DNA of 64,000 bases from Mesotoga prima MesG1.Ag.4.2 (lineage in GTDB: Bacteria; Thermotogota; Thermotogae; Petrotogales; Kosmotogaceae): the NCBI RefSeq assembly GCF_000147715.2, contig NC_017934.1, positions 2,480,001-2,544,000 on the forward strand. Reading direction: 5' to 3'. Below the pieces are notes generated by a model that worked only from the letters and a program-made list of their open reading frames with translations, was not told the DNA's origin and made no database searches. A program made the translations under genes and the position numbers. Positions within the stretch are counted from its first letter, which is position 1. Each line of letters begins with the position of its first letter. This document shows, piece after piece, positions 19,687-28,240 of the stretch.

Positions 19687-20421
19687 TCACCTCCTTTCGC
19701 TGATTTCTATCATTCCAAATCCCTGTGCGTTCTTTGAACCTAGTCCCCAGGAGTAGGCTATCGATATAAGCTCCGGATCTGCGTTAAGCTCAAAGCGGAA
19801 GTCCCAGGCGATTTGAGTGAAATCCTTGTACTTGACAATTCGTTGAACTGGTCTTGAGGCAAGTTTGAAGGAGAAGGATTCTCTTGCTCTGACGGAATTA
19901 CCCAATGCACTTGCCTTTCTGTTGAGGTTTTCCTGAATCTGAATTGTGAAATCTTTCTCTGCCGGATTGTAGAAATAGGTTTTCTTTCTCCCGTCTGCTG
20001 TCATGAGAGTCGAATAGACAGTTATTGGTGATATTGTTTTGGCCGCTATGTATTTCGTTTCCGGAAGTGTTGGTTCTACTTCTATCGATCTAAGATCAAG
20101 GGTTGCACCGAGAAGTTTAATCCCTCCGTTCTTCATAAGACCGTTTGCAAAGGCTTGGACATAGTCTTCTAGTGGCGATGAGAAATGCAAGCAAATCGGA
20201 GAAGTTAGCGAGATTGAGCCTTCATTAATGCTTTGTTTGTGACCAAAGAGTCGAGAGAAAGTGAATGGTCTTAGGGTTCTTTTATTCACGGTTAGGCCAA
20301 AGTCGTGGCTTTCCGGGATTACGTCTGAGAGTATCTTGTATATTGCCGACTGAAGTGGGTGTGAGTAGCTAATTGGAAGAGAGATAGGTTTTTCGCTTTT
20401 AAGTGAGACTTTTATTCTCAA
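19687..20421 (-). CDS. cas6: crRNA-processing endoribonuclease Cas6
   Basis: 244 residues, first gene of the I-B operon. It starts at a TTG (20421) with GGAGG seven bases upstream. The N-terminus MRIKVSLKSEKPISLPISYS is followed by H21, a candidate catalytic histidine; the C-terminus has the glycine-rich loop WGLGSKNAQGFGMIEI, the standard RAMP mark of Cas6. It should cut each repeat to leave the ATTGAAAC handle. Its C-terminal 105 residues are copied almost exactly in the relic at 4116-4436. No other intact cas6 is in view, so this enzyme probably also serves the type III module. Confidence 0.95.
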   Translation of the reverse strand: MRIKVSLKSEKPISLPISYSHPLQSAIYKILSDVIPESHDFGLTVNKRTLRPFTFSRLFGHKQSINEGSISLTSPICLHFSSPLEDYVQAFANGLMKNGGIKLLGATLDLRSIEVEPTLPETKYIAAKTISPITVYSTLMTADGRKKTYFYNPAEKDFTIQIQENLNRKASALGNSVRARESFSFKLASRPVQRIVKYKDFTQIAWDFRFELNADPELISIAYSWGLGSKNAQGFGMIEISERR

Positions 20422-20811
20422 AGTGAAACCTCCATAAAGCAGCCTCTTATATTGGTTTTTTGAATAAGTGACATGAATTCACTTGGGCAGTCTAGAAAAA
20501 CGAAGCCCGGGGTTTCAAATGCTGCGAGCAATCGCAAAACCATCACCTCAATTCATTTTGCATATGCAATATTTATTTATTATTGTTCGGACGATGAGAA
20601 TGTAATGCATTGCTTTGGCTACTCGTAATCTCGGTTCGTAAAAGGCTTTAATGAGGATTAATCTGTGTACATTATATCTCTTGTAACATAAAAATCAAAA
20701 TCTAAGAATTTATCGAATTTTGTTCTGAAAGTCCAGCGGCATCTTTGGTTCAAGAGAAACGAGAGCTTCCAAAACCCAAGTGCTTCTTCAGTCAGAATGC
20801 AATAATTGAAA
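20422..20811 (-). other. 5' untranslated region and promoter zone of the cas operon
   Basis: I see no gene here. From 20422 to about 20664 it would be the mRNA leader of the operon; parts of it (20523-20555) match DNA before the cas6 relic. The remaining bases lie between the promoter and the small reading frame at 20812. Confidence 0.5.
20671..20698 (-). promoter_or_regulatory. Promoter of the type I-B cas operon
   Basis: Minus strand TTGATT (20698-20693), 16-base spacer, TATAAT (20676-20671). The transcript would have an untranslated leader of about 240 bases before cas6. The whole element is repeated before the cas6 relic at 4692-4719, so it is conserved although the DNA around it has drifted. 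Confidence 0.7.
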
Positions 20812-20952
20812 TCATACTGCCACACTAAATATAGAAAGAGATCCTTCCCTGTAATAAGTGGCTGAAGTATCACCAATTCGAAGAGTGATAGGTTCTAGTC
20901 CAAGCACTAGTGTAGACAACACTAATAAGAGAAAGAAGTTAGTTCTTCTCAT
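20812..20952 (-). CDS. Small protein with signal-peptide-like N-terminus, possibly a truncated gene
   Basis: 46 codons from ATG at 20952, with an excellent ribosome site (AAGGAGGATCGAA before ATG). MRRTNFFLLLVLSTLVLGLE looks like a signal peptide or membrane anchor, followed by only about 26 residues. The good start with such a short product suggests the first part of a longer exported protein that has been cut short. I do not recognise the family. Confidence 0.4.
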   Translation of the reverse strand: MRRTNFFLLLVLSTLVLGLEPITLRIGDTSATYYREGSLSIFSVAV

Positions 20953-21060
20953 TTCGATCCTCCTTCTCTCGTTCCAAGCATCCCCCAAAAAACAATCGAA
21001 TCCAAACAAAATTATAAAGGAGTTTACATTCAAAACAAAATTAAGCGCTTTCGATTGTTT

Positions 21061-21090
21061 AAAAAAGACCCGGCTCTGAAGCCGGGCCAA
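21061..21090 (-). terminator. Rho-independent terminator
   Basis: Minus strand GGCCCGGCTTCAGAGCCGGG folds into a strong stem and is followed by TCTTTTTT. It lies downstream of the 80-residue gene at 21172-21414 and should end that transcript. Confidence 0.8.
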
Positions 21091-21171
21091 AAAAGAAGGT
21101 GAGATACACTGGGTTTGTTTTCGAGTCGCCTAGAAACATTGTGTTTCTCAATCGCTATCTGTAAATTGCTA

Positions 21172-21414
21172 TCATTTCACCAGCACCTTCATCGCTGTCT
21201 TCCAAAGTCCTTTGTTCAGGAACATGACGACGAGGTCTATCAGGACATCCAGAATGAAGTCGAAGAACTCGGGATCGATCTTCCATTGTTCATCTGGAAG
21301 CGCGTCCTTTATCATCTGCTTCACTTTCTCTTTCTTCTCCGGTCCGTTGCCGGGAGATTCTACGTAGCTTGCGAAGACTGTGATTAGAGATAGTAACTCT
21401 TTTATCCACGACAT
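21172..21414 (-). CDS. Hypothetical 80-residue protein
   Basis: MSWIKELLSLITVFASYVES is followed by a charged middle (PEKKEKVKQMIKDALPDEQW) and a hydrophobic C-terminal helix around DVLIDLVVMFLNKGLW. ATG at 21414 has GGAGTG upstream, and a strong terminator follows. It lies on the same strand as the DUF2922 and DUF1659 genes, where a short third protein often accompanies the pair in Firmicutes and Thermotogae. I do not recognise the family; a small amphipathic or membrane-associated role is possible. Confidence 0.55.
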   Translation of the reverse strand: MSWIKELLSLITVFASYVESPGNGPEKKEKVKQMIKDALPDEQWKIDPEFFDFILDVLIDLVVMFLNKGLWKTAMKVLVK

Positions 21415-21519
21415 ATTATCACTCCTTTGAGCGTGAGTAGATGTTAGAGGCCAGAGGTGAGAGGTATGAATATCAAGAGCTATAATAGAGGATCACAGTC
21501 ACTGTTATAGGAGGTATCT

Positions 21520-21897
21520 ATGTTTGGAAACTTCAGAAAACTTCAGCTCTGGAAATCTTCTATGAATCTGACTACTGAGATTTACAGGCTAACCAGAAAC
21601 TTCCCCGAGCATGAACGCTACGGATTGTCGTCCCAAATGCAAAGGGCCTCGGTATCTATCCCTTCCAACATCGCAGAGGGATTTGGAAGAGAATCTACGA
21701 AAGAGCTTCTGAGATTTCTCTATACTGCCAGGGGTTCTCTGATGGAGCTCTCCACACAGCTCGAAATCTGCAACAATCTGGGCTACCTTTCAGAGGAAGA
21801 GCACCCTTCTATACAGAGGCTTGCAGACGAGGTAAACAGGCTCCTAAATGGTCTCATATTCTCGAAGAAGAAGCTCAGATCTTCATCCGGTACTTAG
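21520..21897 (+). CDS. Four-helix-bundle protein (23S rRNA IVS-encoded family)
   Basis: 125 residues. LQLWKSSMNLTTEIYRLTRN, then SSQMQRASVSIPSNIAEGFG and FLYTARGSLMELSTQLEI, are the conserved blocks of the PF05635 four-helix-bundle family, first described as encoded in 23S rRNA intervening sequences. Here it is free-standing, with GGAGG before the ATG. The biochemical role is unknown. A second, different member lies at 28835-29203, and both flank the replication block. Read on the opposite strand to its neighbours. Confidence 0.88.
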   Translation: MFGNFRKLQLWKSSMNLTTEIYRLTRNFPEHERYGLSSQMQRASVSIPSNIAEGFGRESTKELLRFLYTARGSLMELSTQLEICNNLGYLSEEEHPSIQRLADEVNRLLNGLIFSKKKLRSSSGT

Positions 21898-21957
21898 AAA
21901 AGGGGACGGGGTAAGAACCCCATCCCTTTCAAACCTCATACCTCTATCCACTTACAT

Positions 21958-22167
21958 CTATATGAGGTTAAACAACTCGTTCTTCTGAGTGTCGATTACC
22001 GCTGCGTAGTCTACCGCATAGCTTGAAGGGATCACCTTCAGAGTTACGAGGTTCCCCATCACAGTCTCGACCTCAGCCTGAGTCAGAGTCTCCTTGGGCT
22101 CCTTTATGTAGAAGCCCTTAGACTTCTTCGCAGTCGAATCGTACCATCTAACGCTCAGGTTTCTCAT
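21958..22167 (-). CDS. DUF2922 family protein
   Basis: 69 residues with MRNLSVRWYDSTAKKSKGFY and the ALTQAEVETVMGNLV-type segment typical of DUF2922. Function unknown. ATG has a strong AAAGGAGG site. It follows the DUF1659 gene on the same strand about 200 bases away; that gap holds a palindromic intergenic repeat. The DUF1659-DUF2922 pair is a recurrent cassette in Firmicutes and Thermotogae. Confidence 0.75.
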   Translation of the reverse strand: MRNLSVRWYDSTAKKSKGFYIKEPKETLTQAEVETVMGNLVTLKVIPSSYAVDYAAVIDTQKNELFNLI

Positions 22168-22369
22168 TTGAGTTCCTCCTTTCGAATAACGGTTCTACGT
22201 CGGCCGTCCTCCGTGCTCCGAAAAACCTATGAAGTGCAGTGGCATTGCATTTCCGATCTTAGTCGGTGAACGGCTGACGGACTTCGGCTATCGTTGTTTC
22301 ATCACTTGGTTAGAGGTAGGAAGATCTTTAACTTCAAACCTCTATCCTCTACCCTCTCACATCCGTCTG
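22168..22369. repeat. Palindromic intergenic repeat between DUF2922 and DUF1659 genes
   Basis: The segment near 22312-22368 contains GGTTAGAGGTAGGA and, further on, ATCCTCTACCCTCTC, which can pair as an imperfect hairpin. Similar AGAGGTTAGAGG-type arms occur at 21445-21470, 22621-22700, 25280-25350 and 58470. A piece of the other repeat family (CGGTGAACGGCTGACGGA, 22264-22281) is next to it. Confidence 0.55.
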
Positions 22370-22606
22370 TCAATCAATCGGTCCGAGGGTCTGGGTTTCG
22401 ATCAGTCTGATGTCGGCGATGATGTAATTGGTGAGGCTCGCGATGTTATAGGCTGCATCGTATGCCTCCTGTGCAGTCATTGCCGAATCGACGCTGAGAG
22501 TCTGTCTAGAGAGAACCGGTTTGTCGTCCTCAATGACACCGGTATCCCAGGTGATCGAGAGTGACTTCTCAGTACCTACTACCATTACAGTTGTGCCAAG
22601 TCCCAT
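22370..22606 (-). CDS. DUF1659 family protein
   Basis: 78 residues; the central part, ending VDSAMTAQEAYDAAYNIASL, and the LTNYIIADIRLIET end fit DUF1659, a small family of unknown function almost always next to DUF2922. ATG at 22606 has AAAGGAGG nine bases upstream. It is probably co-transcribed with the DUF2922 gene. Confidence 0.75.
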   Translation of the reverse strand: MGLGTTVMVVGTEKSLSITWDTGVIEDDKPVLSRQTLSVDSAMTAQEAYDAAYNIASLTNYIIADIRLIETQTLGPID

Positions 22607-22747
22607 GAAAATTCCTCCTTTTTTTGGAGGCCGGGGTTAGAGGTAGGGGGTTGGGGGTTTGAAAGATCTTACCCACCCGCTACCACGTACCCGCAACCTC
22701 CGTTTTCTTCTTCGTGGCCACGTGAGATGAATATATACCACAGGGTC

Positions 22748-22786
22748 AAAAAACACCAAGCTCAGGTGAAAAACACCTGAGTTTGG
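22748..22786 (-). terminator. Hairpin with U-tract, minus-strand terminator
   Basis: Minus strand: an arm with ACTCAGGTG, loop TTTTT, arm CACCTGAGCTTGG, then TGTTTTTTG. This is a good intrinsic terminator, yet no clear gene ends just upstream of it on that strand, so it may be left over from a lost gene. Confidence 0.6.
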
Positions 22787-22793
22787 CTCTGGA

Positions 22794-22922
22794 ATGCCGG
22801 CTATGTATAATCGAAATAGAGAAGCAAAGGCTCTCTTATCCGGGTTGAAATCTATCGCATTCATGTGTGAGCATTATGAAAAAGCAAAAGAAAAAGACGA
22901 TTTGAAAAGAAAGAGAGCCTAA
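22794..22922 (+). CDS. Possible 42-residue helical protein
   Basis: The frame MPAMYNRNREAKALLSGLKS continues to a very basic end (KEKDDLKRKRA). The composition is that of a real soluble helical peptide, but the ribosome site is weak, so this may be chance. Confidence 0.25.
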   Translation: MPAMYNRNREAKALLSGLKSIAFMCEHYEKAKEKDDLKRKRA

Positions 22923-23400
22923 TATAAAGAATTATTTGAATAATCAAATCTATTTGCCGATAGTTGCAGATAATGAAAAATAGCCGCTCCCGGTTTCTCA
23001 AAACTGAAAAGCTCATGAACAGTTCTTGACAGCGTTTATGGGAATGATATAGAATATATACAACCAGTTTTGATTGACTTGCGGAGCCGATGGAGGTTTT
23101 TCAAAATATGGATGGTTTTCGAAATACTGTTTTTCACTTTTGTTCTATCTGTTTAAGGTTTTATTTCTTCAAGAACTCATCTTCAGGTCTGTCGCCATAA
23201 TAATGGCATGATAATTTCCAACTGAACGGGAAACATTCCGCGCAAGTTTAGTTAAGGCTTCAGGTCAAATTGCTTGTTTAGCCCGATTTTGTTCACAAGA
23301 ATATGAAAGTTAATCTGGAGTATATCCAGGGCTTCATAGCCGTTGCATTCAGACAACTGAGTTCTGGATGAACTAAATCCATGTAGAAAGGAGGTGATTT
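22923..23400. other. Gene-free stretch before the XRE regulator
   Basis: A plausible promoter lies at 23026-23053 (TTGACA, 16 bases, TATAGA, plus strand) and GGAGGTG at 23391 serves the XRE gene. I see nothing else. Confidence 0.5.
23026..23053 (+). promoter_or_regulatory. Candidate sigma-70 promoter for the XRE-led gene block
   Basis: TTGACA (23026-23031) and TATAGA (23048-23053) with 16 bases between. It would give a leader of about 340 bases before the XRE gene, which is long, so another start is possible. Confidence 0.45.
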
Positions 23401-23712
23401 ATGGGCAACCTGCGCGATGAGAGAATCATAAGAGAGCTCAGCCAGAGAGAGCTCGGGGAGGTGATAGGCAAGGACCAGAAGTACATCTCCGAGGTCGAGC
23501 TGGGAAGGATAATTCCCTGTTTCCGGAAAGCGGATACTCTTGCCCGTTTTCTGGGCGTTCCGGTGGAGAGGATCTTTCCCTGTTTCACAAGGACTTCGAG
23601 ATTTCCCGGCTATAAGGATCTCATGTATCTCTACAGTCTCGGTTACGACATCGCCGTATATGAGAACGCCATGAGAGAACTGACAACAAAGGAGGCGCAA
23701 AATGACGGATGA
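23401..23712 (+). CDS. XRE-family DNA-binding regulator
   Basis: 103 residues. The helix-turn-helix spans about residues 12-55: LSQRELGEVIGKDQKYISEV, then the usual E-LGRIIPCFRKADTLARFLG. The rest may serve for dimerisation. ATG with GGAGGTG upstream. As the first gene before a nuclease, a DnaD-like and a DnaC-like gene, it probably controls that block, as repressors of prophages do. Confidence 0.8.
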   Translation: MGNLRDERIIRELSQRELGEVIGKDQKYISEVELGRIIPCFRKADTLARFLGVPVERIFPCFTRTSRFPGYKDLMYLYSLGYDIAVYENAMRELTTKEAQNDG

Positions 23713-23843
23713 AGCAGGTCAACCGTCAACGGTCCACCGTCCAAAGATCCGTCGCAACATGCAACTTGGCACCTGCACTGGTTTTCCTTGCAACTAACAA
23801 CATGGAACTTGGAACTGAATTCAAGAAAGGAAGGTGATTCGCC

Positions 23844-25268
23844 ATGAATCCGGCAGTAAAAAACGAGAACGGATCTCCCGCCAGAGACCCGCTCTCAAGA
23901 AACAAATTTAACACCCAACTAAATACTACCACTTTCAGGCGGGAATGGTCTAAATCTGTTTACCCTTTTTGCAACAGTGATATTACTTCGTCCATTCCCG
24001 CAGAAGAAGTGTCAGGAATAGGACAGAATTTCTCTTGCCCATACATATCCAAGCGATCAGGTCCTGAGAAATCGGAGAACGGAGAACGGCTGACGGAGAA
24101 CCGCCAGCCGTTCCCACTGTCCTACTCCCGAATCAAGTCCTTCGTGGAATGTCCTCACAGGTTCTATCTGCGATATTTCGAGGGACTTCCCGAAGCTCAG
24201 GGAGAGGGAAGAAAACACAACGGCCTCATACTGAGGGCTTTGTTCAATTCCTATCTCGGTAATTCTCCCACTCCTCTCCTCTTTGGAGAGAACCTTAAGA
24301 GGGATCTCGACCAGATAGAGTACGGAGTTCAATTCCTCAAGAGCAAAGATGTTGTAGCTATCAATATTCCTTTCTCTCTTGACAGGTTCTCCAATCCCGT
24401 GCCATTTAATGAACCGGAAGTGGTGTTTAGGGGCGTAGCGCAGGCGCTCTATGAAGATGAGCGGAAAAACGTCCCTCGTCCTTCGTCCCAGAGCATGTAT
24501 TCGTCCTTCGAGAAGAACTGTGAAGCAGAATTCTTTGTCTCCAATCCCGGGGAAGAAGCTAACAAGAGCCTTGAATCTGCTTTTCTTGGTCTTTCGGAGG
24601 ACGGAGGACCGGGGACGGTCAACCCGTCTCTTGTTCTCTGCCACTTCAAGGCAGGATTCGGAGATCCCGACTGGGAGAGGCTGTTTATTTACGCGTGGGC
24701 TCTCTCTAGACAGGGTTATGAGATAGGAAGGATAGAATGGGTATCTCTTTCTGCGGGAGCCTCGATTTCTAAAGAGGTGACAAAGGAAAACCTCGAAGAG
24801 GCCGGGATCAATCTCTACGCCTGGATAAGCCAGATCCTTCAGAGCGACTTTGAACCGGAAGCGGGAGATCACTGCTCTTACTGTCTCTATCATTCCTTCT
24901 GTCCCTTAATGGAGAAGCTAGGAGAGGATCTCATGATTACCGACAGTGACTCTCTGAAGAGCACTCTTCAAAAGACGGTAGCCTTTCAGGAAGGGGCGAA
25001 GAAGATGAAGAAGCTCGCAGATGAATTCATAGACAGGGAAGGGATAGGAAAGGTAGAGCTTCAGGGCTATGAGTATGCCAGTGACGAGGCTCCGACTCAG
25101 ATAAGGCTTCTGGATAGAGAGGCGGCTCTGGATACCATCATAGGCCTCCCCGATCCGTTCAAATTCATCACGTTCAGGAACCTGTCAGAACTGGTCGACT
25201 ATCTTCCCGAAGAAGCCTACGAGAAGAAAGAGAAGCTGAAGCCGGTAAGGAGGTTCAGAAAGGCGTAG
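23844..25268 (+). CDS. RecB-family (PD-(D/E)XK) nuclease with Fe-S cysteines
   Basis: 474 residues. From residue 92, YSRIKSFVECPHRFYLRYFE is the N-terminal RecB/AddB/Cas4-like motif with C103; CSYCLYHSFCP places the other three cysteines (C344, C347, C353) of a likely 4Fe-4S cluster. Such nucleases occur in phages next to replication genes and process DNA ends in recombination. ATG at 23844 follows GAAAGGAAGGTG. The first 90 residues do not look like the family, and residues about 76-88 are encoded by a copy of an intergenic repeat (24071-24108); a second repeat-like piece falls at 24595-24630. These in-frame insertions suggest repeat invasion of a working gene, or a gene that is decaying. 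Confidence 0.75.
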   Translation: MNPAVKNENGSPARDPLSRNKFNTQLNTTTFRREWSKSVYPFCNSDITSSIPAEEVSGIGQNFSCPYISKRSGPEKSENGERLTENRQPFPLSYSRIKSFVECPHRFYLRYFEGLPEAQGEGRKHNGLILRALFNSYLGNSPTPLLFGENLKRDLDQIEYGVQFLKSKDVVAINIPFSLDRFSNPVPFNEPEVVFRGVAQALYEDERKNVPRPSSQSMYSSFEKNCEAEFFVSNPGEEANKSLESAFLGLSEDGGPGTVNPSLVLCHFKAGFGDPDWERLFIYAWALSRQGYEIGRIEWVSLSAGASISKEVTKENLEEAGINLYAWISQILQSDFEPEAGDHCSYCLYHSFCPLMEKLGEDLMITDSDSLKSTLQKTVAFQEGAKKMKKLADEFIDREGIGKVELQGYEYASDEAPTQIRLLDREAALDTIIGLPDPFKFITFRNLSELVDYLPEEAYEKKEKLKPVRRFRKA

Positions 25269-25382
25269 AAAAAGATGTAAGAGGCCAGAGGGAAGAGGTA
25301 AGAAGAGCAATTAGATCCTGCCTTTCTAACCTCTAGCCTCATACCTATCACATCTGTCCGATCTTTGACTGGAGGTTTTAGT

Positions 25383-26570
25383 GTGAATTACATAGAACTA
25401 ATAAACAACTTCTGGATAGCAAATAAGATACACAAGTTCAACTCTCTCGAGACTTCTTTTTATTTCTTCGTTCTCGACTACGCGAACAACGCGAGATGGC
25501 CCGAGAGCTTTGTCCTTCCGAACGGAATAGTTCAGAGCGTCTTCGGCTGTTCGAGAGATCAGCTCATAAGGGCGAGAAAGAAATTGTGTAAATTTGGCCT
25601 ACTTGCGTATGAAACGGGTGACCGACATAACCCCGGAAAATACACCGTAATTGCGCACCCGACACCTACCCGTGACCTACCCGAGGCCGACACAAGACCT
25701 ACTCAAGACACACCACCCTGCGGTCTTTCGAAAGTGTCTCTTAATGGACAAGAGAATTGCGTCATTGGAGATGAGTCCATATCCAAGACCGACTCTAAGC
25801 CTACTGGAGACCTACCCGAGGCCTACCCGACGCCTACGAGTAATATAAACAAAACTAAACTAAAGAAAAGTAAAGTAAACAAAACAGGAAATAAAAACAT
25901 TCTTTCTCCTTACGGAGAAACGAAAGTTTCACTTTCGCAATCGACAGGAGAAGGGGTTAAGAATGAAGAGATTTCCACAGGCATTGAACCGGAATCCGGT
26001 GTCCCGGAAAAGGGAAAGACCGATCCAAAAGAAGCTCCTCCCTGCGAACTGAACGTTTCATCGTCCGAAATCAAATCGAACGGGAAAGAGACGGCTCAGG
26101 ACAAAGGCGGACCTCCAGAAGTGCCGGCTGAAGGTTGTCTGGTCGTTCCCCTGTTCGAGATGAACGATCCTGGAGAAAAGCAGAGTGAGGAAGATCAGGA
26201 AGACTTCTCATACCTCGAGTCCTGTTCGAGGTACGAGAGAGACGTAATGGAGACATGGGAGGCGATAATAGGGCCCTTCGAGAGGGAATGGATTCCCCTG
26301 CTGAGAGAAGCCCTGAGGAAATGTTATCCCTCCCAGATAAAGACCGCGATCATAGCTATAGACAGATCGAAACACGAGGTACTCGAAGAGATAGGCTTCG
26401 AGTATCTAATGCAGCCCCTCCTCAGGGGAGCCTTCGGAAGGAGAGTGAAGAAAAATGGAAGAAAAGATTGGAGCGATTCTGAACCGTTTAGAGATCCTAT
26501 CGAAAAGTTCAAGAATCCGGCAAGAGAAAAACCCAAAACACTTGAAGAACTCCTCAAATACACGGTATAG
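25383..26570 (+). CDS. Phage-type replication protein (DnaD/replisome-organiser like)
   Basis: About 395 residues from GTG at 25383, with GGAGG eight bases upstream; the TTG further up overlaps that site. The N-terminal 85 residues look like a winged helix (FNSLETSFYFFVLDYANNAR, then SRDQLIRARKKLCKFGLLAY), as in phage replication initiators. The middle is low complexity, rich in T, P, S and E. The C-terminal part, about 300-360, is helical (SRYERDVMETWEAIIGPFER and following) and resembles a DnaD-like domain. With the DnaC-like gene behind it, overlapping by 116 bases, it is a replisome-organiser plus helicase-loader pair as in phages. Confidence 0.65.
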   Translation: MNYIELINNFWIANKIHKFNSLETSFYFFVLDYANNARWPESFVLPNGIVQSVFGCSRDQLIRARKKLCKFGLLAYETGDRHNPGKYTVIAHPTPTRDLPEADTRPTQDTPPCGLSKVSLNGQENCVIGDESISKTDSKPTGDLPEAYPTPTSNINKTKLKKSKVNKTGNKNILSPYGETKVSLSQSTGEGVKNEEISTGIEPESGVPEKGKTDPKEAPPCELNVSSSEIKSNGKETAQDKGGPPEVPAEGCLVVPLFEMNDPGEKQSEEDQEDFSYLESCSRYERDVMETWEAIIGPFEREWIPLLREALRKCYPSQIKTAIIAIDRSKHEVLEEIGFEYLMQPLLRGAFGRRVKKNGRKDWSDSEPFRDPIEKFKNPAREKPKTLEELLKYTV

Positions 26571-26911
26571 CAAGGACGAGGCGATAGAAGAGTGCATGAG
26601 GAACTGTCCCGGTCCGGAGAAGTGCCCTTACGGGGGATACATAATCTACGCCAGCGAAGATCCACAGTACAGCGACCTCATGTACGAGTGCTCGATATAC
26701 AAAGAATTCAGAAGGGTGAGGGAAAACATGGAGAGACTGATAAAAGTCCTTCCCAAGGGACTTTGGGAGAGAAGACTGGACAACTTCATCCCCGAGGATG
26801 AAGTGACGGAAAGGGCCCTTGACCTCTCGAAGAAGTACGTGAGACACAGGGCGTGGAAGATAGGGTCAAACTTTGTACTTCTAGGAGGCTACGGAACTGG
26901 AAAGACTCACC

Positions 26912-28240
26912 GGTTCTGTCTCTTTTTTTGTGTAAACCCCTTTTTTGTAATGGGTTTAAGAATCAGCTTATGTACTTAGCTAATCTTTCATACTTTATCA
27001 CAAGTTGAGTAAGGATCCTGGACCAATCAAGAGTTCTTACTGTCCATTTCTTTGTTATGTTCATTATTGCTAGATAAGCCATCTTTAAGAGAGAATTGTC
27101 TGTTGGAAAGACTCCTTTGTTCTTCGTCACCTTCCTGAGTTGTCTATTAACTGATTCAATGGGATTAGTTGTATAAACCAATCTTCTCAGTTCCTCTGGA
27201 TATTGAAAGAAGGTTGAGAGAGTTTCCCAGTTATCTTTCCAGCTTTTTATTGACAAGTGGTATTTGTCGCCCCACTTCTCTTCTAGTGCAAGCAATGCAT
27301 TCCATCCTGCCTCTCTTGTAGGTGCCTGATAAATTGTCTTGAGATCGCGTGCTAGAGGTCTACGATCCCTCCAGGTAACATATCTCATGGTGTTTCTTAT
27401 CTGGTGAACTATGCACTTCTGAACCTCTGAGAATGGATATACAGCCTCTATGGCTTCTTCCATTCCGCTTAATGCATCTATTGAGAAGATTGCCACGTCT
27501 TCAACCCCGCGATTCTTCAATTCGTTGAGAATGCTTAGCCAGTAGCTTGCTCCTTCTGTTTCACTTATCCACATGCCTAGAATGTCTTTGTGGCCATTTA
27601 GGGATACTCCTAAGGCTATATAGAGTGCTTTCTTCCTTACCTGGTTGCTTTCAACGACCCTGAAGAATACGGCATCCATGTAGACTATCGCATACGCAGA
27701 TTCTAATGGTCTGTTTCTCCATTCGGAGACCAGTGGCAGTATCTTGTCCGTTATCCTGCTTACGCTCTCTGCAGACAATCTGGAACCGTAGATATCCTCT
27801 ATATGACTCTGAATATCTCTTACTGTCATTCCCCTTGCATACATGGAGATTATCTGATCCTCTATACCAGAAATGTCCCTCTGGTGTTTCTTCACAACAA
27901 CCGGTTCAAATTCACCTTTCCTGTCTCTTGGTATCTCAAGTTCTATTTCTCCGTAATCGCTCCTAACTGTCTTCTTGCTATGTCCATTCCTGGAATTGTC
28001 AGTCTCTTTGTTCTTGTAGTCATGCTTCGAATATCCAAGCTCATCTTCCAGTTCTCCTTCAAGCATTTCTTTGATTACGTCACCAAACAATTCCTTCATT
28101 GCCTCTTGAACATCTCCAACGTTTTCAAATCCATTCTTCTCGATTAACGACTTGATCTTTTCTCTGTCAAATTTCATCTTCTTTTCCCTCCAATCTTCTC
28201 TTCCATTCTAGAGGGTTTACACAATCTTCTTTACATACTC
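26912..28240 (-). mobile_element. IS256-family insertion sequence, 1329 bp
   Basis: The element is bounded by the 8-bp direct repeat GACTCACC (26904-26911 and 28241-28248), the size made by this family. Its ends share an inverted TTGTGTAAACCC core (26929-26940 and complement near 28213-28224). One transposase gene fills it. The exact tips can be off by a base or two. Confidence 0.88.
26963..28177 (-). CDS. IS256-family (mutator-type) transposase
   Basis: 404 residues, full length for the family. It carries the N-terminal block MKELFGDVIKEMLEGELEDE, the basic GHSKKTVRSDYGEIELEIPR segment, and the DDE residues: D in AIVYMDAVFF, D in VAIFSIDALSG and E in TNPIESVNRQLRK. No frameshift is seen, so the enzyme should be active. 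It moves by a copy-out route with 8-9 bp duplications. Confidence 0.95.
   Translation of the reverse strand: MKFDREKIKSLIEKNGFENVGDVQEAMKELFGDVIKEMLEGELEDELGYSKHDYKNKETDNSRNGHSKKTVRSDYGEIELEIPRDRKGEFEPVVVKKHQRDISGIEDQIISMYARGMTVRDIQSHIEDIYGSRLSAESVSRITDKILPLVSEWRNRPLESAYAIVYMDAVFFRVVESNQVRKKALYIALGVSLNGHKDILGMWISETEGASYWLSILNELKNRGVEDVAIFSIDALSGMEEAIEAVYPFSEVQKCIVHQIRNTMRYVTWRDRRPLARDLKTIYQAPTREAGWNALLALEEKWGDKYHLSIKSWKDNWETLSTFFQYPEELRRLVYTTNPIESVNRQLRKVTKNKGVFPTDNSLLKMAYLAIMNITKKWTVRTLDWSRILTQLVIKYERLAKYIS

Noticed and set aside
20658-20876. 72-codon minus-strand frame over the cas promoter
   Set aside because: It covers the conserved promoter and has a poor start; the composition is not convincing.
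24057-24893. 278-codon minus-strand frame opposite the RecB-like nuclease
   Set aside because: The plus-strand frame has family motifs, four cysteines and a ribosome site; the antisense frame has none.
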